In this document: positions 8,509 through 16,620 of the stretch, piece by piece
How positions within the stretch are numbered: the first letter of the stretch is position 1
Layout of the letters: every line of letters begins with the position of its first letter
Assembly (NCBI GenBank): GCA_016795105.1
Contig: JAEUIH010000077.1
Location: 1-35,506 of the forward strand
DNA from: Planctomyces sp.
GTDB taxonomy: Bacteria; Planctomycetota; Planctomycetia; Planctomycetales; Planctomycetaceae
Reading direction: 5' to 3'
Length of the DNA: 35,506 nucleotides
Translations under genes and position numbers: made by a program
The notes under the pieces: generated by a model
Database searches by the model: none
The model's input: only the letters and a program-made list of their open reading frames with translations
Told to the model about the DNA's origin: nothing

Positions 8509-9207
8509 GCGGCGTTTGAGGGATTGATACCGTCGATTGACGAGAACCAGGCATCCTCCGATGACGAGGATACCGCCAATCAGAAGAGCCGGGTTATCGC
8601 GGCCGACATACTTCGAGATCAGTTCACCGCCGAAGTACATCAGAGCACAGCCAAGCACATTTCCAATCAGGATGCCCGCAAATGTCGCGCTGCGAGTCAT
8701 ACCAAGCAATCTGCCGAAAAGAGAGCCTCCGACGCTTCCCGTGGCGGCGAGCGGCACCATCACGAACAACACGAGCCCCAGAAACGTAGCACGCTTCATC
8801 CAGGGGTTGGACTTCAGGATAAAGCTTCCGTCTTCTATCAGAAACTTCATTCGCGGGCCGAGGAACGGAAGTCTCAGCAGAAATCCAATATGGAATGCAA
8901 GAATGCAGGATGTCATCACATCCATATAGAGGACCATCAGAAACAGCTGTTCCCCGGTAAAAAACGTCGACTGTTCGGCGGCCTGATTGTCGCTGCCGCC
9001 GAGGATCACGAACTTGCCGAGAAAGAAGAACGTGGCAAGCGCTGTTGTGAGAAGTTTCCATGCCGTTTCAATGCCCGACTGCAACGCCACAATCGCGAGT
9101 ACGCTCAGTGTCAGCAGGAATGGGCCGACAAGCGTCGCTGTCCAGAGGACGGGATAGTTTCTGCGAAACGCGGATTCTTCATCCCACGACTGGGTATCAA
9201 CATCCAT
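8491..9207 (-). CDS. Membrane protein, small multidrug export-like
   Basis: About five to six membrane helices span 238 residues (around 20-42, 50-70, 85-110, 140-160, 175-200 and 205-225). The segment FVMVPLAATGSVGGSLFGRLLG followed by an ILIGNVLG helix resembles the conserved Pro/Gly-rich loop of the Sm_multidrug_ex family (PF06695), where the usual form is IPLPGTGAWTG. The match is by memory and moderate, and the transport role of that family is itself only putative. The gene is divergent from glpX and overlaps the preceding convergent gene by 18 bp. Confidence 0.65.
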   Translation of the reverse strand: MDVDTQSWDEESAFRRNYPVLWTATLVGPFLLTLSVLAIVALQSGIETAWKLLTTALATFFFLGKFVILGGSDNQAAEQSTFFTGEQLFLMVLYMDVMTSCILAFHIGFLLRLPFLGPRMKFLIEDGSFILKSNPWMKRATFLGLVLFVMVPLAATGSVGGSLFGRLLGMTRSATFAGILIGNVLGCALMYFGGELISKYVGRDNPALLIGGILVIGGCLVLVNRRYQSLKRRSMTTP

Positions 9208-9402
9208 GACACAAGATTCCTGCGAAATTGATTAGAGAAATCAGATCATCCTGAACGCATGTTGAGCCTGAGATTGGATGACTGTCAACGAAAGTCGTTC
9301 TCATTTCCAATAGTTGGCTGTGAGAATCGCTGACAATCGTTGAGGAACAGCGTATTCTCGGCGCAAGTGCGTTTTACGAAACCTTTCACCGGGGCATGGT
9401 CT

Positions 9403-10449
9403 ATGACGAGCGATATTCAGCGACTTGTTGAGTTCGATTTTCTGCGTGCAACCGAAATAGCGGCGTTGAACTGCATGCAGTGGGTCGGTAAAGGCGACAA
9501 GGAAGCCGCAGATGCTGCGGCCTGCGATGCGATCCGCGGCATGTTTGACATTACAGATATGTGTGGTGAAGTTGTGATTGGTGAAGGCATCAAGGACGAG
9601 GCGCCGGGGATCTTCAAAGGAGAGCGGCTCGGAATGTGGCGTGACGGATCGCCTCGATTTGATATCGCGCTCGACCCGGTTGACGGAACAACGAACTGCG
9701 CGAAAGGGATGCCCAATTCGATCAGTTGTATTGCGGCTGCGACACCGGACGGGAGCGGAAACCCCGGGCTTCAGGACATACCGGCATTTTATATGAAGAA
9801 GCTGGCTTATCCACCGGAAGTTCGTAAGGCGTGGATGGCGGATCCGTCGATTCCCGTCAGTGTCAACGCGCCTCTTGCAGATGTCATCCACATCACCGCT
9901 GAGATTCTGGGAAAGAATCCTCGTGACGTAGTTGTGATGATTCTGGATCGACCTCGCAACCAGCCATACATTGAAGAGGTTCGTCGAGCAGGTGCTTCGT
10001 TGAGAATGATCGCCGACGGCGATATTTCTGCGGCACTTGCTCCGGCACTTCGCCAATCCAACGTTGATCTGTACGCAGGGATAGGAGGATCGCCGGAGGG
10101 AATTCTTGCCGCAGCAGCTTTGAGATGTCTGGGCGGAGGCATGCAGGCTCAAATTTGGCCTCGGGATGAAGCAGAACGCAGATCACTCATTGAAATTGGG
10201 TGGGAAGATCGGCTGAACACGGTGTATCGATCGAAAGACCTTGCGTGTGGAACCGATATTCTGTTTGCGGCAACAGGTATCAGTGACAGTCCGTTACTTC
10301 GAGGTGTGGAGGTTCACGGAGGCACGGCCGTAACACATTCAGTCCTGATGAGGTCTCGGAGCGGCACAGTTCGTTATCTGACTTCAGAACACAATCTGCA
10401 CCAAAAGACGATTCACTTGCGATCGTCGGTGAGTGAAGTATCGATCTGA
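9403..10449 (+). CDS. glpX: Fructose-1,6-bisphosphatase class II (GlpX)
   Basis: The enzyme removes the 1-phosphate of fructose-1,6-bisphosphate in gluconeogenesis, using divalent metal in the cytoplasm. Characteristic segments are the N-terminal FDFLRATEIAALNCMQWVG, the metal site GEGIKDEAP, DPVDGTTNCAKGMPNSISCI, a phosphate-binding region near DGDISAAL, and GIGGSPEGILAAAALRCLGG. With ATG 9403 the protein is 348 aa, close to the family norm (about 320-340). The frame is open upstream to a TTG at 9340, but the family N-terminus aligns at 9403. It converges on the heme protein gene, with a shared hairpin between them. Confidence 0.95.
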   Translation: MTSDIQRLVEFDFLRATEIAALNCMQWVGKGDKEAADAAACDAIRGMFDITDMCGEVVIGEGIKDEAPGIFKGERLGMWRDGSPRFDIALDPVDGTTNCAKGMPNSISCIAAATPDGSGNPGLQDIPAFYMKKLAYPPEVRKAWMADPSIPVSVNAPLADVIHITAEILGKNPRDVVVMILDRPRNQPYIEEVRRAGASLRMIADGDISAALAPALRQSNVDLYAGIGGSPEGILAAAALRCLGGGMQAQIWPRDEAERRSLIEIGWEDRLNTVYRSKDLACGTDILFAATGISDSPLLRGVEVHGGTAVTHSVLMRSRSGTVRYLTSEHNLHQKTIHLRSSVSEVSI

Positions 10450-10503
10450 TCAGGAAATGCGATTGCGAGACCTGGCTTCAGGTTGCTGATGCTGCAAACA
10501 AAC

Positions 10504-10535
10504 AGCCCCTGAAAAGGCAGTGCTTTTCAGGGGCT
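10504..10535. terminator. Hairpin between convergent genes, likely bidirectional terminator
   Basis: A perfect 13-bp stem AGCCCCTGAAAAG/CTTTTCAGGGGCT encloses GCAGTG. The plus-strand tail is TGTTGAG; the minus-strand tail TGTTTGTTTG is more T-rich. It lies between the stops of glpX (plus) and the heme protein gene (minus). Confidence 0.7.
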
Positions 10536-10550
10536 TGTTGAGTATCGTTG

Positions 10551-10579
10551 GCGGACGGCACTCGGAGAGTGCCTGCTAC
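10551..10579 (-). repeat. REP family A unit overlapping a stop codon
   Basis: On the minus strand the unit starts GTAGCAGGC, has stem GGCACTC/GAGTGCC around TCC, and ends GCCGTCCGC. Its GTAG head occupies 10579-10576, so the TAG is the stop codon of the heme protein gene. Confidence 0.85.
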
Positions 10580-13500
10580 TTTTGGGGAGCAACTTCCTGA
10601 TTCTGTGCTTTCAGGTATTCCAGCAAGTCAATGAACTCCGATGGGGCCATTGTTGCGGCAGCACCTTCGGGCATACTGCTCTGGTTCTGAACAACGCGTT
10701 CTTCGATGTCGGCAACAGCAATTTTTCGAAGCGCCTTTCCATCAAAGATTTCGACTTCCTGATCGTTTTCACTGACAACCAGACCAGCGACCGGCATGCC
10801 GTCTGATGTGATGATCAGAGTCTGTCGATACTTGGCGTCGAGGTCAGCGTTAGGTTCGATGATCGACTGAACGATTTTCAACGGCTTCAGACGTTTGGCG
10901 ACACCTGCGAGATTCGGACCGAATTCTCGTCCTTCACCGTTGCCGACGCGATGACAGGCCGTGCAGTTTCGAACAAAGACCTCACGACCGCGATTTGCAT
11001 CGCCGCCGCCAATTTCCGACAAGGCAGTCAGCGCTTTGTTTCGCTCTTCTTCTGGTTTGGTTTCCTGGCTGAGCAGTGTCTGCAGGAACGGCAAAGCGGT
11101 CGCTCCGGATTTGGAAGCAGCCATGAGCTGAGCGACAATTTCGTGAGCTCGTGGGCCGGCTTCAGCAATTTTTCCAGTGAGATACTCGCTTCGCCAGATG
11201 GATTCGTTCGCTGCGAGAGCATGCAACAACGTGTAGTCGCACCAGTAATCGGCGGGAGCCTGGGTCATACCCATCAGCGTGCGTGCGGCTGGCAGTGTCG
11301 GATAGAAGCTGAGACCTCGAGCAGCCTCTGTGCGAACTCGCGGATGTTTGTCTTTTGCTGCCATCACCAGCATATCGAAGGCGTTGTCGAGGTATTCCCG
11401 TTCATCGGCGATGATTCGTACCGCGGCCGCTCGGGCTTCAAATGCCTTCGACTTTGTCATGACCTCTGACAGAAGGTCAACGTTGTGGTGATGATGTGAC
11501 TGCAGCACCCAGAGGGCTTCTGTGCGAAGACGATCATACTCGTCCGAAGCCGGATCAAGTTTGCGGACCCATGCCGCGACTGCGGCTGCCACGTCTTCGG
11601 TCGGGCGATCTCGAAGTTCGCGACGAGCCCTGTATCGGGTTCGAAGTTCGTATGCTTTGAGTTGTTCGAGCAATTCCGGAACCGACTTTCCGAACTGAGT
11701 GACGGGTTCGACGAGTGGGCGGCCTGGGTATGTCAGACGGTAGATTCGACCTCGAGTATGGTCGCGGTTCGGATCGCGCTGGCTGTACTGCATGTGGCCG
11801 ATCAGTGCATTTGCCCAGTCCCCGAACCACAGAGCACCATCGGGACCAATCTGAGGATCTGCGGGCCGGAAATGTTTGTCCGTTGAACGCACAAGGTCGT
11901 CCGGGGATCCGTCAGCGGCTTTGAGCCGAGCTCCCGCATATCCACCACCGTCATCTGTGATGGTGAATCTTGGAAGGCCATTCATATTGATCACGCAGGC
12001 ATATGTGAGTTGTCCCTGCACTTCATCAGGGAAGTGACGAGACACGAGCAGTTCTGTGCCGAGTGCTGGTCGCATGCCTTCGTTGTTGAAGATCATGTTG
12101 AGGCCAGTGCGTCCACGAAACTGGGCGCCAGAGAGTGGAGTATCCCATGCATGGTTGGCCGTTGTTCCATCACCGACAATCCCTTGCCCCCAGCCATTAA
12201 ATACATAACACCACATATTGTACTGACCGGGCAGAGCGAACTGACGAATCTTCAGGGTCTTTGGGTCCATGACATAGGCACCGCCGGCACCCTGACTTCG
12301 ATGAGGTCCCCATGGGGTTTCGAGCGTTGTGCTGGTGGCGATGCCTTCGAGCATATGAAGATATCCGCCGTGATTCCATTCAAACGCGCCGCACGTGTGA
12401 TGAGTATCATCCGTAGCCCAGCCGTCCATGAGATGAACGACTTCATCGGCTTTGTCATCGCCATCATTGTCTTTTAGCCACAGCATTCTGGGCTGGTCAA
12501 CGACCAATACTCCGCCATTGAAGAATTCAAATCCGGTGGGACAGTGCAGCTTGTCGTAGAACACTGTGGACTTGTCGGCTTTCCCATCTTGATTTGTGTC
12601 TTCAAGGATGATGAGTCGGTCGTTCGGATGTGAGTCGCCAGGCTTCCACTGCGGGTATGTCGGCATACAGGCAACCCACAGGCGGCCACGATTATCGAAG
12701 TTCAGCTGGACAGGCTTCGCAAGTTCCGGAAACTGGGTTTCATCAGCAAATGGTACCAGCTTGAAACCTTCCGGGACATGTGTGGAACTGACAAGCTCTT
12801 CCGGAGACAAGTACTTCAGGGCATCGGCTTCCGAGTACTTTTGTTGAGGGTTCCCGAAACGGGTTTCGGGTGTGATCAGGTCTCCGGTTGTGGAATCATC
12901 TGGTTTCTCGGGTACCGATTTTCCCTGAACGAGATCCCAGATGTAGCGATCTCGGACTTCAGCCATTCTACGGATTTTTGCGTATTCACGTGGAAAAGTC
13001 TCGGTGTCCCAGGTACGGCGACCACCATAGACATACCAGCCATTCAGCATTCGGTAGTCCTGAAGGTGGACCCACGATTTGTCATTGATTGCGGCACGAA
13101 GCCGTTCGTAGACCTCACTGCCGAAGCTGGCCTTTGAAGGGCTTCCAAACATTTCAAGGTCAATGACTCGGGCCACTTCCCGGTCACCGGCATCGTTCAA
13201 ATGACAGCCATTGATTGTCAGCTGCAGACCTGGCTTCGCTTCGAACATCATGAATGACGCTTCGAATACGTCGACGAAGGCAAGTTTTCGCTGAGCTGCG
13301 ACTTCTCGGACCGCCGCAGCGTAAGCCTTCAGGTTTTCATTTTCGATCTTTCCGGATGGAAGAGCGCTGGTTCCCGCAGATTCAAATGCAATCGGAGAAA
13401 CGAGCACAAAACGCGGGGACGCTCCGGAATCGTCTCGAGGGTATCGTGAGGAGATTTGATCAAGATACTTCTGATAAGACTCTATAAACGCCGGTATACC

Positions 13501-13980
13501 TGCAGGCCCGGCGTAGGATTCATTAAAACCAAAGAAACAGATGTAAGTGTCTGCACCAAAGGCGGACATCGGGTCATCCAGATTTGTATAGTCCGATGAT
13601 CGTTGCTGAATTCCAACTTCTTCAGCCGGCCGAGCAAAGTTGCGAACGACCAGTTCGAGTTCCGGGAATCGGGAGTGCAGCAGAGTTTCAAAATGCCCGA
13701 ACAGATTCATGCGCTCGGCAGTGGAGTTTCCGAGGAACCCAATCCGTTCACCCTTTAAGAACCGCACTGGCAATTCGCTGGGAGGCAATTGCGGGCGGGC
13801 AGGACGAGGTGGCCGTGCAAGGAGTTTCTCTGCCAGCTCTTTCGATGGCCCCTGAGCCATCGCGTGATCGGCTCCGCATATGAGACTCCCAATGATGACC
13901 CCGGCAACGGTGATCTTGTGGAGAACCGTCATCGGACGCAAACACGTCTGTTTAAAAAGTACTCGCTTCGACATTCGCAC
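10576..13980 (-). CDS. PVC-type exported heme-binding dehydrogenase with SGNH domain (1134 aa)
   Basis: A large exported multidomain protein. In order: a signal peptide (ending near HAMAQ); an SGNH/GDSL-like esterase region (about 70-290) starting at FLGNSTAERM; a PVC membrane-bound dehydrogenase region that resembles a soluble-sugar-dehydrogenase beta-propeller (about 395-760); HEAT-like helices (about 770-980); and a C-terminal cytochrome c domain with CTACH (1006-1010) and a possible distal Met near SSMPEG. It may oxidise sugars or sugar polymers at the cell surface and pass electrons to the heme; the substrate is unknown. The start at GTG 13980 is favoured by GGAG eight bases upstream and overlaps the upstream gene by 29 bp; ATG 13932 would also leave a signal peptide. 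Its TAG stop is the head of a REP unit. Confidence 0.9.
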   Translation of the reverse strand: MRMSKRVLFKQTCLRPMTVLHKITVAGVIIGSLICGADHAMAQGPSKELAEKLLARPPRPARPQLPPSELPVRFLKGERIGFLGNSTAERMNLFGHFETLLHSRFPELELVVRNFARPAEEVGIQQRSSDYTNLDDPMSAFGADTYICFFGFNESYAGPAGIPAFIESYQKYLDQISSRYPRDDSGASPRFVLVSPIAFESAGTSALPSGKIENENLKAYAAAVREVAAQRKLAFVDVFEASFMMFEAKPGLQLTINGCHLNDAGDREVARVIDLEMFGSPSKASFGSEVYERLRAAINDKSWVHLQDYRMLNGWYVYGGRRTWDTETFPREYAKIRRMAEVRDRYIWDLVQGKSVPEKPDDSTTGDLITPETRFGNPQQKYSEADALKYLSPEELVSSTHVPEGFKLVPFADETQFPELAKPVQLNFDNRGRLWVACMPTYPQWKPGDSHPNDRLIILEDTNQDGKADKSTVFYDKLHCPTGFEFFNGGVLVVDQPRMLWLKDNDGDDKADEVVHLMDGWATDDTHHTCGAFEWNHGGYLHMLEGIATSTTLETPWGPHRSQGAGGAYVMDPKTLKIRQFALPGQYNMWCYVFNGWGQGIVGDGTTANHAWDTPLSGAQFRGRTGLNMIFNNEGMRPALGTELLVSRHFPDEVQGQLTYACVINMNGLPRFTITDDGGGYAGARLKAADGSPDDLVRSTDKHFRPADPQIGPDGALWFGDWANALIGHMQYSQRDPNRDHTRGRIYRLTYPGRPLVEPVTQFGKSVPELLEQLKAYELRTRYRARRELRDRPTEDVAAAVAAWVRKLDPASDEYDRLRTEALWVLQSHHHHNVDLLSEVMTKSKAFEARAAAVRIIADEREYLDNAFDMLVMAAKDKHPRVRTEAARGLSFYPTLPAARTLMGMTQAPADYWCDYTLLHALAANESIWRSEYLTGKIAEAGPRAHEIVAQLMAASKSGATALPFLQTLLSQETKPEEERNKALTALSEIGGGDANRGREVFVRNCTACHRVGNGEGREFGPNLAGVAKRLKPLKIVQSIIEPNADLDAKYRQTLIITSDGMPVAGLVVSENDQEVEIFDGKALRKIAVADIEERVVQNQSSMPEGAAATMAPSEFIDLLEYLKAQNQEVAPQK

Positions 13981-16195
13981 GAAGTTCGCTCCGGATAGTG
14001 GTGGGTATTGCAGGAAGGAGCAAAGTCGGACCCGTTCTGGTCCAACTCGCGCTTGCTACGCTACCCTGTTCGGGAGTCGAGAGCAACCGAATGACGACTT
14101 CATTGTCTTCTCGAGCGACGGTCGATGCGAAAATGCAGGCGGCCTGTTGAGAGTGAATCCGAATGTGAGTGATTTCCGGGGGAATCAGGAAGTAACGAGC
14201 AGAGGTCCCCCGGACAGTGCGACTCAACCTGGTCGCCGACACTGCAGGCTGAATTTTCTCGATGTGTACGCCCCCGATCTGCTCGCTTTTGCTGTCCGGG
14301 CATTTGTTCTTCCGGAGGTGAGATTGAGAGTTGGAATCGAGAAGGCAAAATTTGTCCCGTGACAAAATGTCGGCGGCCTGTTGAGTGGTCCAGTTTTGGA
14401 GTGTCTGTTCAATAGAGCATCCGGAAAGCTGCTCGATTCGGCGCATCGGGGATTGAGACGCATCCAGCAGGACCCCTGGTGATCGCTGTGGTCCCAAAAG
14501 GTATTCAAGAAACAAAGTCGTCGCTGCACGCGCACCGCCCCGACGCTCTGAGAACGGAACCACCGCATCATCTGGCATGACAGGAGCATTAGCGGGCGCC
14601 CTGAAAAATGCCTCGCGACGTAGCTGAAAATTCTCCGAATCGGCCGCAATGCGACGCTCCATGCAGTGAGCAATCCCCTCGTGCATCCAGGCAGGTACCA
14701 TGTCTCTTGCTGAACCCTCCCCAAAAATTCCGGAAGAAATCAGGCGACTTTGCCAGGAATATATAGATGCGTGCGCCAATTCATGAGCCAGAAGCGCACG
14801 CAGTTCCTGACCCGAAACTGCCAGTCTTGAATCGAGGTAAAGAGTATCTCCAAATCCATCGCTGTCTCTGCGGAGGAAGTCATCAGAGCGGACAACGCCT
14901 CGAATTGGGACGTCGGTAATAGATGTGCGGCAGTCGAGGTGACTTAGGAAGATCGCAAACGTGCCATCGCCGTCCACGTCCGATATTGGTCCCAACTCAA
15001 TCTCAACCCGTTTCAGCATGTCGCCATCGATTTCCTGGAGGATTCGCAGGGCAGCGAGTTTGATGTGTTCACCAGCGATGCTTCCAGCATTGAGTTCTTC
15101 CACATCGCCATAGACCGACACACGAGAAGAACAGGCAACCAGACAGCCTGACCGCATTTCGTGGATGACCCCGGAGTCTACAAATCGCGGCTGCAGGAAT
15201 CGCTTCGCCGCCATAAGACTCTCCGGTGTGATCTCGGCACCTCCCTGCGAATCTCTGCCTGTCGGTACACGATTCATACCGGCATCCAAACCGACGGGGT
15301 CAGACCATGTCTGTTCGTATGTCCAGTACTTGTGCTGTTCAGGTACTTGTTCAGATTTATTGCAGACAGCCTGATTTGTTTCGGATGGAGTGGTTTGCGA
15401 ACGGGGATCTGGCCCCGGGTGGGCGTGGGGTTGATTGGGGTCTGGCCCCCCACGATCGGGGTCAGGGCTGCCAAAAGTGGAGTGTGTGGTCTTGTTTTTG
15501 GTGAGTACGATTGAGACTTTTTTGGGAAACGTGGGGTCAGGCCATTTCTGGTCAGACGTCCAGTACTTGTGTTGTTCAGGTAGTTGTTCAGTGTTATTGC
15601 TGAAAGCCTGATTTATTTCGGAAGGAGTGGTTTGCGAACGGGGATTTGGCCCCGGGTGGGCGTGGGGTTGATTGGGGTCTGGCCCCCCACGATCGGGGTC
15701 AGGTCCGGAAGCGGTGGCGATTGCTCCGCGGGATTCGCGGACGTTGACGCTGGTTTGGTTCGGTGGAGATGGGAGGAATTCGATTAAGAATTTGTGACGA
15801 TCACCGGACAGTTCCGCGCTGCCAACGACCAGAATCCTGGGTCCGGGAATATCTCGATCAACAGACGTGTCATCGAGGTGAAGCGTTTGTGACGTTTCGT
15901 TTTGGGAATTCGTTCGTTGTGAATCTCTGGAACCGGAAAATGCTCTGGAATCGATGTGGAGAATTTCTGATCCAGAGTCACCTACGTTTAAGCGGACGAT
16001 TGGGTTACGACTGGACGTTGGCATCCCCGAATTAAGCGGGGTGGCCAGATCGAGAGGGTGAGCGAATGAAGATGGAGCGGTGTTTTCCGAAGTTTGATGA
16101 GCTGAAAATAGGGGCCATGCTGTGAGGAGGAGGGCCAGGCTGCATCCGATCGCCCCCGGAAACTGTAGTTTCGGCAGCCACATGCGCTCCCCCAT
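13952..16195 (-). CDS. Exported gluzincin-like metallopeptidase with internal repeat insertion (747 aa)
   Basis: An N-terminal signal peptide (about 1-32) is followed by a low-complexity region. The C-terminal half carries a zinc-site motif HELAH (471-475) and, 31 residues later, WMHEGIAHCMERR, whose Glu506 would be the third zinc ligand. This arrangement is typical of gluzincins such as the M30-like or related peptidases. A DVDGDG segment (407-412) could bind calcium. Residues 165-221 and 244-300 are two near-identical 57-residue blocks (GPDPDRGGPDPNQP...) encoded by a repeated DNA element that looks foreign to the protein. Their frame is preserved, so the gene may still be functional with a disordered linker. 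The start is ATG 16195 or 16183; neither has a clear ribosome site. It probably shares a transcript with the heme protein. Confidence 0.75.
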   Translation of the reverse strand: MGERMWLPKLQFPGAIGCSLALLLTAWPLFSAHQTSENTAPSSFAHPLDLATPLNSGMPTSSRNPIVRLNVGDSGSEILHIDSRAFSGSRDSQRTNSQNETSQTLHLDDTSVDRDIPGPRILVVGSAELSGDRHKFLIEFLPSPPNQTSVNVRESRGAIATASGPDPDRGGPDPNQPHAHPGPNPRSQTTPSEINQAFSNNTEQLPEQHKYWTSDQKWPDPTFPKKVSIVLTKNKTTHSTFGSPDPDRGGPDPNQPHAHPGPDPRSQTTPSETNQAVCNKSEQVPEQHKYWTYEQTWSDPVGLDAGMNRVPTGRDSQGGAEITPESLMAAKRFLQPRFVDSGVIHEMRSGCLVACSSRVSVYGDVEELNAGSIAGEHIKLAALRILQEIDGDMLKRVEIELGPISDVDGDGTFAIFLSHLDCRTSITDVPIRGVVRSDDFLRRDSDGFGDTLYLDSRLAVSGQELRALLAHELAHASIYSWQSRLISSGIFGEGSARDMVPAWMHEGIAHCMERRIAADSENFQLRREAFFRAPANAPVMPDDAVVPFSERRGGARAATTLFLEYLLGPQRSPGVLLDASQSPMRRIEQLSGCSIEQTLQNWTTQQAADILSRDKFCLLDSNSQSHLRKNKCPDSKSEQIGGVHIEKIQPAVSATRLSRTVRGTSARYFLIPPEITHIRIHSQQAACIFASTVAREDNEVVIRLLSTPEQGSVASASWTRTGPTLLLPAIPTTIRSELRANVEASTF
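15296..15466. repeat. 171-bp GGGGTC-rich repeat, copy A, inside the peptidase gene
   Basis: The block starts GGGGTCAGACC and ends GATCGGGGTCAGG. It contains imperfect palindromes such as GGGGATCTGGCCCC and GGGGTCTGGCCCC. About nine tenths of its bases match copy B at 15533-15703, exactly 237 bp away. Both lengths are multiples of three. Confidence 0.85.
15533..15703. repeat. 171-bp GGGGTC-rich repeat, copy B, inside the peptidase gene
   Basis: Same length and boundaries as copy A (starts GGGGTCAGGCC, ends GATCGGGGTCAGG), in the same orientation. The 66 bp between the copies are not part of the close match. The GC-rich palindromic ends look more like an intergenic repeat than like protein-coding sequence. 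Confidence 0.85.
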
Positions 16196-16620
16196 CGACA
16201 GATGTCACGCCCAGGAAAGGGCGGAAATTTCAACGGCAATGGCGAAAGCGACGTGATTACGAGCCGCTTTTTTGCCCCCGACCAAAGTATCGTCCTCAAA
16301 ATCGGAAAAGTTGATGCAAACCGCCGCTTTCAAGGGGCAGGAATACGGAGAGTGCTGACTGAAGCACGTTTAACGGTTGGAAGAGCTCAGATTTAGAGAC
16401 GACCGTGAGGTGTTAGACTTTGTCGGGTTCAGCGGCTCGCACGCCCTTAATTGCCAACTTTGCCCAGGCCTGTGCGTTCTGCCTGTTTTTGCAGGGATTT
16501 CCTTTCCACGTTGTCCGAACACGACTGTAGACTACTCCGCGCGGCATTTTAGCTGTTGCGTTGGGGGCCGAGAGACGTTTGCTCGGCGAGGAACGCCCGT
16601 TGTTCCACAGGGGATTACTC
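16196..16620. other. Divergent intergenic region, 425 bp
   Basis: Separates the minus-strand peptidase gene from the plus-strand VWA gene. Small hairpins occur at about 16353-16370 (GTGCT/AGCAC) and at 16567-16587 (GCCGAG/CTCGGC). The second lies in the leader of the VWA gene. No convincing promoter pair or repeat was seen, and the short frames here do not look like genes. Confidence 0.45.

Noticed and set aside
8524-9231. Plus-strand open frame of 235 codons opposite the membrane protein gene
   Set aside because: Its translation is Lys/His/Gln/Arg-rich without domains, while the minus strand encodes clear membrane helices.
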